Source of the DNA: Rhodanobacter sp. DHB23
GTDB lineage: Bacteria; Pseudomonadota; Gammaproteobacteria; Xanthomonadales; Rhodanobacteraceae
Assembly (NCBI RefSeq): GCF_014842975.1
Contig: NZ_JACYXK010000021.1
Coordinates: forward strand, 1-64,000
Direction: 5' to 3'
DNA length: 64,000 bases
The notes under the pieces were generated by a model that saw only the letters and a program-made list of their open reading frames with translations, was not told the origin of the DNA and ran no database searches. The translations under genes were made by a program, and so were the position numbers. How positions within the stretch are numbered: the first letter of the stretch is position 1; every line of letters begins with the position of its first letter. Positions 55,076 to 64,000 of this stretch are shown in pieces.

Positions 55076-55150
55076 GATGTTTCCACCCTGGATGCTTGCG
55101 ACGCGCGACATTCGCCCGCCGCACCTGCCGTTGTGATGCGATGTTGCCAA

Positions 55151-55756
55151 TCAGCCCTGCTTGACGATGGCCTGGACGGTGACCACGGCGCGGTCGCCCA
55201 CCACGGCGGGATCGCCGCTGCGCGCGGTGATGCGGTAGTACACCGCCGTGCCGGAGGCGCCCTGCACGCCGTAGTTGCGCGAGTTGGCCGTGCTGCCGAA
55301 GCCGGTGCTTGTGGTCTGGTCCACCCAGTTGCCCATGTTCTCCACCACGAACTGCGGCTGCCCGTAGGCCGTAGAAGTGGCGGTGTATTGCCCCGTCGAC
55401 GTGCCGGCGGCCACGGTGTTGATGTTCGTGCTGGTCAGGCTCGGGTCGCTGAACGGGTTGGGCAGGCAGGTGATGCCACCGGCCTGGCAGTTGTGCCAGA
55501 TGACCGAGGGCGTGGTGACGATCATCGCCGAGGCGACGCGCACCGCCGCCTCGGCGCTCTGGAACGCCTGCTCGCGGTCGTACTGGTTGGACGCCATGCG
55601 CTGCTGCATGATGGTGCCGTGCATGGCCGCCAGGCCCACCAGGGTGATCAACACCAGCAGGATCAACGCCACCACCAGCGCGATGCCGCGCTGCGCGCGT
55701 GCGCCTGCCTGCAACGCGCGGATACGATGCCTGCGGGGAACGGTCGGCGCGGTCAT
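55151..55756 (-). CDS. pilX: Minor pilin PilX (cluster 2)
   Basis: 201 residues. Leader ends at Gly24, then IALVVALILLVLITLVGLAAMHG; Glu5 absent as in copy 1. MQQRMASNQYDREQAFQSAEAAVRVA and the C-terminal YYRITARSGDPAVVGDRAVVTVQ match copy 1 closely, while the central third has diverged. It lies one base after pilW copy 2. Confidence 0.92.
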   Translation of the reverse strand: MTAPTVPRRHRIRALQAGARAQRGIALVVALILLVLITLVGLAAMHGTIMQQRMASNQYDREQAFQSAEAAVRVASAMIVTTPSVIWHNCQAGGITCLPNPFSDPSLTSTNINTVAAGTSTGQYTATSTAYGQPQFVVENMGNWVDQTTSTGFGSTANSRNYGVQGASGTAVYYRITARSGDPAVVGDRAVVTVQAIVKQG

Positions 55757-55757
55757 T

Positions 55758-56795
55758 TCATAGCACCCGGTTGCGCATGGTGGTGGTCGAGGTGAACGAG
55801 CGCACGATGGGCGCGGCATTGTTGACGCTGGCGCGCGCGTTCGTGCTCTGCAAGGTGATCGTGACCTGGGCGGCATTGACCTGCGCCCAGTTGCCGGCCA
55901 CGGCGGTCGCCGTGGTAAAGGCCGTGCCCGACGGCTGCAGGTAGCCAATCGTCATCTTGGTGACGTTGCGCACCATTTCCTGAGGCGTTGCCACGGAGGC
56001 GCCGGCGGCGGTGTAGGTCACCGGCAGCCGGTACAGCGACTGGCCACCCAGGGCATTGGTGCCGATGTACCAGTCAACCGCGGTCATCAGCCCCACGTGC
56101 GCATTGGGCAGGAAGGTGTACGAATTGCCGGTGCTGCTGTAGACGACGGGGTAGCCCAGCCCGGTGGAGAGGTTGCCCGGCGCCGGCGTGGTGGTGGCGT
56201 TGTACCCGACCGACGTGCCGCTGTACGAGGCGACCTGCAGGAGCGTGGCATGGTCGAAATCGCACACCATGATGATGTCGCCCGCGGCCAGTTCCGTGCT
56301 CGCCGCGTTGGTGTTGAAGCTCGTCGGGCTGCCCGATGCGCTGCCCACCGAGACATCCGCGTTGACCGTGCTGAGTATGTGCACCGAACTGGTGCCCTTG
56401 ACCGGCACGCCGGTGGAGCCGGTGATGCCGGTCAACGCGGGGTCCGCGCTGGCATCGTCGAAGCCCTCCAGCGGAAGGGCCCAGTTGGCGTACCAGAGCG
56501 TGCTGTTGCCGTTGATCACGTTGGCGATGCGGCCGGTGGTGTTGTCGCAGCCCGTGTTTCCCGCATAGCGCAGGTCGCGCGCCAGCATCTCGAAGGCCGT
56601 GCGCGAGCCGTCCTCCACGTCGCCCAGCGCCTCGTTGGCGCGATAGGTCTGCTGGCCGGCCAGGAACACGCTGGTGACGCCACCGATCACGATCAGGCCG
56701 AGCAGCATCGCCACCATCAGCTCGATCAGCGTGAAGCCGCGCACACGCCGTGCGCCATGTCGTTGCCAGCCCTGGATCATGTGCGGGTCGCTCAT
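55758..56795 (-). CDS. pilW: Minor pilin PilW (cluster 2)
   Basis: 345 residues. Leader ends at Gly20, mature FTLIELMVAMLLGLIVIGGVTSVFLAG with Glu5, then NEALGDVEDGSRTAFEMLARDLRYAGNTGC. The later part matches copy 1 in layout (AGDIIMVCDFDHATLLQVA; EMVRNVTKMTIGYLQ). ATG 56795 overlaps the pilV copy-2 stop (ATGA, 56792-56795). Confidence 0.92.
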   Translation of the reverse strand: MSDPHMIQGWQRHGARRVRGFTLIELMVAMLLGLIVIGGVTSVFLAGQQTYRANEALGDVEDGSRTAFEMLARDLRYAGNTGCDNTTGRIANVINGNSTLWYANWALPLEGFDDASADPALTGITGSTGVPVKGTSSVHILSTVNADVSVGSASGSPTSFNTNAASTELAAGDIIMVCDFDHATLLQVASYSGTSVGYNATTTPAPGNLSTGLGYPVVYSSTGNSYTFLPNAHVGLMTAVDWYIGTNALGGQSLYRLPVTYTAAGASVATPQEMVRNVTKMTIGYLQPSGTAFTTATAVAGNWAQVNAAQVTITLQSTNARASVNNAAPIVRSFTSTTTMRNRVL

Positions 56796-57310
56796 AGCAT
56801 GGCCTGCGTGACGACTTGCTGGGTCGTGCTGCTGGCCAGGCCGGCACGGCTGTCGTCGAACTGAACGGTGACGGTGCAATAAGCGGTCGTGGTCCCGGGC
56901 GCGGCCGTGCAGGTGATGCTGCCGCTGGTGCTGCCGCTGACGCCCAGTTGCGCAAGGTCCACGGAGCACCACTGGTTGAGTTGCGCGTTCGCCAGGCTCC
57001 CCGACGCCGACGGGCAGGCATTCGCCTTGACGGTTTGGTTGTAGGCACCGCCCACTGCATTGGTGAGGTCGGCGCGCATGGCATCGAGGATGGAGTAGCT
57101 GGCCACCGTGGCCATGCTGCGCGCCAGCGCGCTGTTGTTGGTGGAGAGGGAGCGCGCCTGCAGCGCGGCGATGCCGACGAACCCGATGGACAACACCAGC
57201 ACGGCCACCAGCACTTCGATCAGGCCCACGCCGGCCTGGCTGGCCGCCGTCCGGCGCAGGCCGGTGCTTTGCCCGGACCGGGCACGGACAGGTTGCATGC
57301 ACTGGCTCAT
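56792..57310 (-). CDS. pilV: Minor pilin PilV (cluster 2)
   Basis: 172 residues. Cleavage after Gly27, mature VGLIEVLVAVLVLSIGFVGIAALQ with Glu5, followed by ARSLSTNNSALARSMATVASYSILDAMRADL, almost the same as copy 1. The C-terminal half differs more. ATG 57310 overlaps the fimT copy-2 stop (57307-57310). Confidence 0.92.
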   Translation of the reverse strand: MSQCMQPVRARSGQSTGLRRTAASQAGVGLIEVLVAVLVLSIGFVGIAALQARSLSTNNSALARSMATVASYSILDAMRADLTNAVGGAYNQTVKANACPSASGSLANAQLNQWCSVDLAQLGVSGSTSGSITCTAAPGTTTAYCTVTVQFDDSRAGLASSTTQQVVTQAML

Positions 57311-57912
57311 GGGCAGGTCACCGTGCTGGGATCGGTCGTGGTGATGATGGTGCCGGTGGCCATGTCGATCTGGATGTCGTTGTCGGTCGTCAACGCCGTC
57401 GAGCAGATGTCCACGACCGGAGCGCCCGCGGTGGTGGTGTCGTAGGGCGTGGTCGAGCCGGGGGCATAGCCCAACCCCTGCCCGTCGAAGCGGATCGCCG
57501 CGATGGTGCCGCGTATCTGCAGCGAGGAAATCACCAGTTGGCTCGGCGAGGCCAGCACCGGCGTGGCCGTACTGCCGGTGAGCGCCAATACCGCCCCGCT
57601 GCTGGTGCCACAGGCCGTACTCAAGGTGTCGCTGACGGTGCCGTTGTTGCTGGAGGCCGAGTTGCTGCAGAACTGCACGGAACCGTTGCGCTTGATCGCT
57701 TCCATCCGCGCACTGTTGAGCGCGCCGACCATGGCGTTGACCGCCGTGTTGAGCCGGTTGGTGTTGATGATGTTGTTGAAGCTCGGCACCGCGATGATCA
57801 GCAGGATCGCCGCCACGGCGACCGTGATCATCAGCTCGACGATGGTGAAGCCGCGGGCACGGCGCAATGCACCGGAATTCGCATCTTCTTGCGAGTGCAG
57901 CGGGACGCGCAT
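57307..57912 (-). CDS. fimT: Pseudopilin FimT/FimU (GspH type, cluster 2)
   Basis: 201 residues. Leader ends at Gly21, mature FTIVELMITVAVAAILLIIAVPSF with Glu5; then NRLNTAVNAMVGALNSARMEAIKRNGSVQFCSNSASSNNGT, as in copy 1. First gene of cluster 2, divergent from rapA with 233 bases between starts. No clear promoter was assigned. Confidence 0.9.
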   Translation of the reverse strand: MRVPLHSQEDANSGALRRARGFTIVELMITVAVAAILLIIAVPSFNNIINTNRLNTAVNAMVGALNSARMEAIKRNGSVQFCSNSASSNNGTVSDTLSTACGTSSGAVLALTGSTATPVLASPSQLVISSLQIRGTIAAIRFDGQGLGYAPGSTTPYDTTTAGAPVVDICSTALTTDNDIQIDMATGTIITTTDPSTVTCP

Positions 57913-58145
57913 GTACCCCTCCCCCTTTGCGTACGGGTGCGCAATCTACTCGTCGCCATCGCCGCCGCCAGAGGGCAGACGATCAGCGGAAGGATTTCGC
58001 CGACGAGTGGAAAACGACGCCGCTGCGCGGGCGATGCGGAACCTGCGCCAGGGCGCCCCGTCCGCAAATACCCGCGCCTCCCTCGCTGTCCATCCAGGGC
58101 CGCAACGCGGATAATTGCCAACCCTTGAATCGACGCGGCTGTGCA

Positions 58146-60998
58146 ATGTTCGTACCTGGTCAACGCTGGATCTCCACCGCCGAGCCCGAGCTCGGCCTCG
58201 GCACCGTGCTGCGCGTCGAAGGGCGCGGCGTGCAGGTGCTGTTCGCCAAGGCCGGCGTGCTGCGGCCCTACGCGGTGGATTCCGCGCCGCTGGTGCGCGC
58301 CGAGTTCCGCGCTGGGCAGCGCGTAGCCGGCAAGGGCATCGCGTTCCTGGTCGAGCAGGTGGAGATCCGCGAGGACCTGCTGATCTATCGCGGCGAGGGC
58401 CGCGAGCTGCACGAGGGCCAGCTCGACGACGAGCAGAGCGTGAGCCAGGCCGACGACCGCCTGATCGGCGGGCGCACCGATGCGGTGGCGCAGTTCGAGC
58501 TGCGCGTGGAAGGCCTGCGCCGCCGCGCCGAGGCACGCCGCTCGCCGGCCTGGGGCCTGGGCGCCGCGCGCATCGGCCTGGTGCCGCACCAGTTGCGCGT
58601 GGCCGGCATCGCCGCCGCGCGCCGGCCGCCGCGCGTGCTGCTGGCCGACGAGGTGGGCCTGGGCAAGACCATCGAGGCGGGCATGATCGTGGCGCGCCAG
58701 CTCGCCACCGGCCGCGCTTCGCGCGTGCTGCTGCTGTTGCCCGACACGCTGGTCTACCAGTGGTTCGTGGAACTGCTGCGGCGCTTCAACCTCAGCTTCG
58801 CGATCTACGACGAGGAGCGCTGCGAGGCGTTGACGCAGGGCGACGAAGGCACGCCGACCGGCGGCAACCCCTTCGAGGACGAACAACTGGTGATCGCCGA
58901 CTTCGCCTTCCTCGAGGCGAATCCGAAGCGCGCGCAGCAGTTGCTGGAGGCGCCCTGGGACCTGCTGGTGGTGGACGAGGCGCACCACCTCGCATGGACG
59001 CCGGAGACCGCCAGTCCGCGCTACACGCTGGTGGAACAGCTGGCCGCGAAGACGCCCGGCGTGGTTCTGCTCACCGCCACGCCGGAACAACTGGGCCGCA
59101 GCGGCCATTTCGCCCGCCTGCGCCTGCTCGATCCGCAGCGCTACCACGACCTCGACGGCTATCTCGCCGAGGCCGAGCGCTTCCAGCCGCTGTCGCAGGT
59201 GGCCGACAAGCTGCTCGACGGCGAGGCGCTGGACGGTGCCGAACTCGCCATGCTGCGCACCGCCTTCGCCGGCGACGCCGCGCTGGAGGCGCGGCTTGCC
59301 GACACCACCAGGCCGGAGCACGCGCGCGAGATCCTCGCCGCGCTGATCGACCGCCACGGCACCGGCCGCGCGATGTTCCGCAACCGCCGCGCCGGCATCG
59401 GCGGTTTCCCGCAGCGCGTGCCGCAGTGGCACGTACTGGACGCCGGCGACCTCGACGAAGCCACGCGCCAGTCGTTGCTGGCCGAATTCCATGCCGACAT
59501 CCAGCAGCCGCCGCCGGTGCTGGAACACGATTATGCGAACGACCCGCGCCTGGCCGCGCTGGTCGACCTGCTCGACGCGCACCCGCAGGACAAGTTCCTG
59601 CTGATCTGCCGCAGCCAGGCCAAGGTGCTGGCGCTGGAGGAAGCCCTGCGCACGCGCACCGGCGCCGGCATCGCGCGCTTCCACGAAGGCCTGGGCATCG
59701 TGCAGCGCGACCGCAACGCGGCCTACTTCGCCCAGCCTGACGGCGCGCGCCTGCTGCTGTGCTCGGAGATCGGTTCGGAAGGCCGCAACTTCCAGTTCGC
59801 GCACCGGCTGGTGCTGTGGGACCTGCCGCTGGACCCCGACCTGCTGGAGCAGCGCATCGGCCGCCTCGACCGCATCGGCCAGGCCCACGACATCGGCATC
59901 CACGTCCTCGCCGTGGCCGACAGCGCGCAGCACGTGCTGGCGCGCTGGTACGACGAAGGCGTGGACGCGTTCCGCCACAGCCCCGCCGACGGCCGCGAGC
60001 TGCTGCGCCGCTATGGCGACACGCTGGCGCGGCTGGCCGGCCAGCACGCGCGTGGCGACGACGGCCGTGACCAGGAGCTCGACGTGCTGCTGGCGGAAAC
60101 CCGCGCCGCGCACGAACAGATGGCCGAACTGATCCGCGCCGGCCGCGACCACCTGCTGGAACTGGCGGCCAGCCGCGACCCGCACGCCGACGAGCTGGAG
60201 CGCGCGTTCCGCCGCGAGGACGACGACCCGGCGCGCGACGCCTTCGTGCAGCGCCTGCTGGAAGGCTACGGCATCCATGCCGAGGAACTGGGCGGCAAGG
60301 TGCTGCTGCTCGATCCGCAGTACCTCTCCACCGACGCCCTGCCCGGCTTCGCCGAAGGCCCGCTGTCGGCCACCTTCAGCCGCGCCGTGGCGCTGGCGCG
60401 CGAGGAACTGCCGCTGCTGCGGCTGGACCATCCGATGGTCGCCGGCGCGCTCGACCTCGCGCTCTCCGGCGAACAGGGCAATGCCGCCTTCATGGTGGAT
60501 GACATGCTGCCGCCGCGCAGCGCGCTGCTGCAGACGGTGTTCGTGCTGGAGTGCGTGGCCGACCGCCGGCTCGACGCGGAACGGTTCCTGCCCGCACTGC
60601 CGATCACGGTCGCCATCGACACCCGGCTCGCCGAACGCGCGGATTTCCAGGCCAGCGACATCGCGCTGCGCAAGGCCGCCGACCGCAACATCGAGGTGCC
60701 GCGCTACCGCAAGTTCCTCGCCAAGCTGGTGCCGCCGATGCTGGAGAAGGCCGAGGCCGCCGCCCGCACCCGCGCGCAGGCTACGATAGACGAGGCCACC
60801 GCCGAAGCCGCCGCGACGCTGGATGCGGAACTGGCGCGCCTGCATGCGCTGCGCGCGGTGAATCCTTCGATCAGCGCCGCGGAAATCGCCACCGTCGCGG
60901 CGGAACGCGATGCCCTGCTGGCCGCCCTGCCGCAGTCGCGGCTGCGCCTGGATGCGGTGCGCTTCGTGGTCAGCCCGGATTTCCTCGCGCTGCGCTGA
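58146..60998 (+). CDS. rapA: RNA polymerase-associated SWI/SNF ATPase RapA (HepA)
   Basis: Recycles stalled or non-productive RNA polymerase using ATP. 950 residues. N-terminal Tudor-like domains (MFVPGQRWISTAEPELGLGTVLRVEGRGVQVLF), Walker A DEVGLGKT at about 168-175, DEAH box at about 275-279, helicase C-terminal motif GSEGRNFQFAHRLVLWDLPLDPDLLEQRIGRLDRIGQ (QRxGRxxR), and the C-terminal Swi2/Snf2 RapA domain. Start ATG 58146; length agrees with E. coli RapA (968). Single gene, divergent from pilus cluster 2. Confidence 0.95.
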   Translation: MFVPGQRWISTAEPELGLGTVLRVEGRGVQVLFAKAGVLRPYAVDSAPLVRAEFRAGQRVAGKGIAFLVEQVEIREDLLIYRGEGRELHEGQLDDEQSVSQADDRLIGGRTDAVAQFELRVEGLRRRAEARRSPAWGLGAARIGLVPHQLRVAGIAAARRPPRVLLADEVGLGKTIEAGMIVARQLATGRASRVLLLLPDTLVYQWFVELLRRFNLSFAIYDEERCEALTQGDEGTPTGGNPFEDEQLVIADFAFLEANPKRAQQLLEAPWDLLVVDEAHHLAWTPETASPRYTLVEQLAAKTPGVVLLTATPEQLGRSGHFARLRLLDPQRYHDLDGYLAEAERFQPLSQVADKLLDGEALDGAELAMLRTAFAGDAALEARLADTTRPEHAREILAALIDRHGTGRAMFRNRRAGIGGFPQRVPQWHVLDAGDLDEATRQSLLAEFHADIQQPPPVLEHDYANDPRLAALVDLLDAHPQDKFLLICRSQAKVLALEEALRTRTGAGIARFHEGLGIVQRDRNAAYFAQPDGARLLLCSEIGSEGRNFQFAHRLVLWDLPLDPDLLEQRIGRLDRIGQAHDIGIHVLAVADSAQHVLARWYDEGVDAFRHSPADGRELLRRYGDTLARLAGQHARGDDGRDQELDVLLAETRAAHEQMAELIRAGRDHLLELAASRDPHADELERAFRREDDDPARDAFVQRLLEGYGIHAEELGGKVLLLDPQYLSTDALPGFAEGPLSATFSRAVALAREELPLLRLDHPMVAGALDLALSGEQGNAAFMVDDMLPPRSALLQTVFVLECVADRRLDAERFLPALPITVAIDTRLAERADFQASDIALRKAADRNIEVPRYRKFLAKLVPPMLEKAEAAARTRAQATIDEATAEAAATLDAELARLHALRAVNPSISAAEIATVAAERDALLAALPQSRLRLDAVRFVVSPDFLALR

Positions 60999-61004
60999 GC
61001 AACC

Positions 61005-61140
61005 GCAATACTCCCCTCTCCCGCTTGCTTTGCTCCCCTCGCCCACTTGGGGGAGAGGGGCCGAGGGAGAGGACTGGCTCTAGCGTCGAGGCAAAAGCAC
61101 CCTCTCCCCAACCCCTCTCCCGCAAGCGGGAGAGGGGCTT
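61005..61140. repeat. CTCTCCC/GGGAGAG island after rapA
   Basis: Two purine/pyrimidine units, about 61013-61071 (CTCCCCTCGCCCACTTGGGG and continuation) and about 61100-61137 (CCCTCTCCCGCAAGCGGGAG). The sequence CTCTAGCGTCGAGG in between resembles part of the 24-base repeat at 98. It lies between convergent rapA and fghA and may terminate both. Confidence 0.65.
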
Positions 61141-61971
61141 TCAAGACTTCATCGCCCTCGCATGCCAGGCGATGTGCTCGCCGATGAAGCTGGCCACGAA
61201 GTAGTAGCTGTGGTCGTAGCCCGGATGCAGGCGCAGGGTCAGCGGATGGTTCGCCTCCGCGCACGCTTCGCGCAGCAGCTCCGGCCTGAGCTGGGTGGCC
61301 AGGAATTCGTCGGCCTCGCCCTGGTCCACCAGCAGGGGCAGGCGTTCGGTGGCGATCTTCAGCAATTCGGTGGCGTCGTGGCGCACCCATTCGGCGCGGT
61401 CCGGCCCGAGGTAGGCGGTGAAGGCCTTCTCGCCCCAGGGCACCTGCGCCGGCGCGACGATGGGCGAAAACGCCGACACGCTGCGGTAGCGCCCCGGGTT
61501 GCCCAGCGCGATCGTCAACGCACCGTGGCCGCCCATCGAATGCCCGCTGATGCCGCGTGCATCGCTGGCGGGGAAATTCGTCTCCACCAGCGCGGGCAAT
61601 TCGTCCACCACGTAGTCGCGCATGCGGTAGTGCGCGGCCCACAGCTGCTGCGTCGCGTTGAGGTAGAAGCCCGCGCCCTGGCCCAGGTCGTAGGCCGGGT
61701 CGTCCGCCACGCCCGCGCCGCGCGGGCTGGTATCCGGCGCCACCACGATCACGCCGTGCTCGGCGGCGTAGCGCTGCGCACCGGCCTTGGCGATGAAATT
61801 CTGCTCGGTGCAGGTGAGGCCCGACAGCCAGTACAGCACCGGCAGCCGCTCCGTTTCCGCCTGCGGCGGCAGGTAGACGGCGAAGTTCATCGTGCAGCCG
61901 AGCACGGATGATGCGTGCCGGTACACGTCCTGCCAGCCGCCGAAGCAGGCTCGGTGTTCTATCAGTTGCAT
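61141..61971 (-). CDS. fghA: S-formylglutathione hydrolase
   Basis: Second enzyme of glutathione-dependent formaldehyde oxidation, releasing formate. 276 residues, esterase-D alpha/beta hydrolase. Nucleophile Ser145 in GISGHSMGGHGAL; oxyanion and substrate motif YWLSGLTCTEQNFI (about 47-60); catalytic His in GYDHSYYFVASFIGEHIAWHA near the C-terminus. The ATG at 61971 is the family start (MQLIEHRACFGGWQ). It is cotranscribed with frmA upstream, though separated by a repeat. Confidence 0.94.
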   Translation of the reverse strand: MQLIEHRACFGGWQDVYRHASSVLGCTMNFAVYLPPQAETERLPVLYWLSGLTCTEQNFIAKAGAQRYAAEHGVIVVAPDTSPRGAGVADDPAYDLGQGAGFYLNATQQLWAAHYRMRDYVVDELPALVETNFPASDARGISGHSMGGHGALTIALGNPGRYRSVSAFSPIVAPAQVPWGEKAFTAYLGPDRAEWVRHDATELLKIATERLPLLVDQGEADEFLATQLRPELLREACAEANHPLTLRLHPGYDHSYYFVASFIGEHIAWHARAMKS

Positions 61972-62075
61972 GGGATTCGAGATTCGGGATTCGGGATTCG
62001 GTAGAGCCAAGCCGCAGCGTACGGGCTCGCTGGCGCTTTTGCGAATCCCGTATCCCCAATCCCGAATCCCGGCCC
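61972..62075. repeat. GATTCGGGATTCGGG repeats between frmA and fghA
   Basis: Right after the fghA start there are three tandem (GAG/GGG)ATTCGGG units (about 61975-62000), and 45 bases later an inverted counterpart GAATCCCGTATCCCCAATCC-type (about 62042-62070). In RNA these could fold into a long hairpin between the two coding regions. The unit is common in intergenic DNA of Xanthomonadales (recalled, not searched). Confidence 0.6.

Positions 62076-64000
<1,925 letters not shown>

Overview
The window is chromosomal DNA from a high-GC Gram-negative bacterium, most likely a gammaproteobacterium of the Xanthomonadales (Rhodanobacteraceae/Xanthomonadaceae type). The reasons are the leuS-lptE-holA ... 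nadD ... rsfS-rlmH ... maf gene series, type IV pilus minor-pilin operons in the order fimT-pilV-pilW-pilX-pilY1-pilE, a LolA/LptE-type outer membrane with TonB receptors, and dense intergenic palindromes (REP hairpins and CTCTCCC/GGGAGAG islands). The genus is inferred from gene content and was not tested. No rRNA, tRNA or CRISPR was seen.

Layout. 1-49: first codons of an IS1595-type transposase cut by the window edge. 0.3-10.8 kb: poxB, a fosmidomycin-resistance-type MFS pump divergent from an AraC regulator, ppk1 behind a possible Pho box, a neutral zinc metallopeptidase, a MAPEG protein and a TerC/CBS protein. 11.0-15.3 kb: a CPBP protease, then maf, a START-like lipoprotein, a GNAT, an HXXEE membrane protein, rlmH and rsfS on the minus strand. 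15.4-21.7 kb: nitronate monooxygenase and a stress module (MXKDX protein, NrsF anti-sigma, SigF-type ECF sigma, divergent dipZ-msrB), plus an orphan lipoprotein. 21.7-26.8 kb: nadD, holA, lptE, leuS. 26.9-30.5 kb: a pqiA1-pqiA2-pqiB-pqiC lipid-transport operon. 30.6-39.3 kb: CnoX-like thioredoxin, DUF4442, an ECF sigma with a membrane partner, DUF502, M14 and M13 peptidases, panE. 39.4-42.7 kb: Fur-box-preceded catecholate-siderophore receptor and PiuC-type dioxygenase. 42.8-57.9 kb: two consecutive copies of the complete fimT-pilV-pilW-pilX-pilY1-pilE operon. 58.1-64 kb: rapA, fghA-frmA formaldehyde detoxification, and an amino-acid permease cut by the window end.

The two most notable things are as follows. 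First, the sigF/nrsF locus carries three copies of GTAACC-N16-CGAA, found nowhere else I looked in the window. They sit in front of sigF itself, in front of dipZ-msrB on the opposite strand, and in front of the MXKDX-repeat gene, which defines a compact predicted regulon for repair of oxidised periplasmic protein. A 266-bp MITE with 22-bp inverted ends has landed exactly on the nrsF stop codon. Second, the pilus-tip operon is duplicated in tandem, with two PilY1 paralogues that differ in Cys-rich inserts and in a calcium-loop motif.

Other points: an intergenic palindrome is embedded in frame in leuS, PqiA is split into two genes, and four long REP hairpins lie between genes. Start codons were chosen by homology to family N-termini, ribosome-site spacing and ATGA overlaps; ambiguous ones are flagged.
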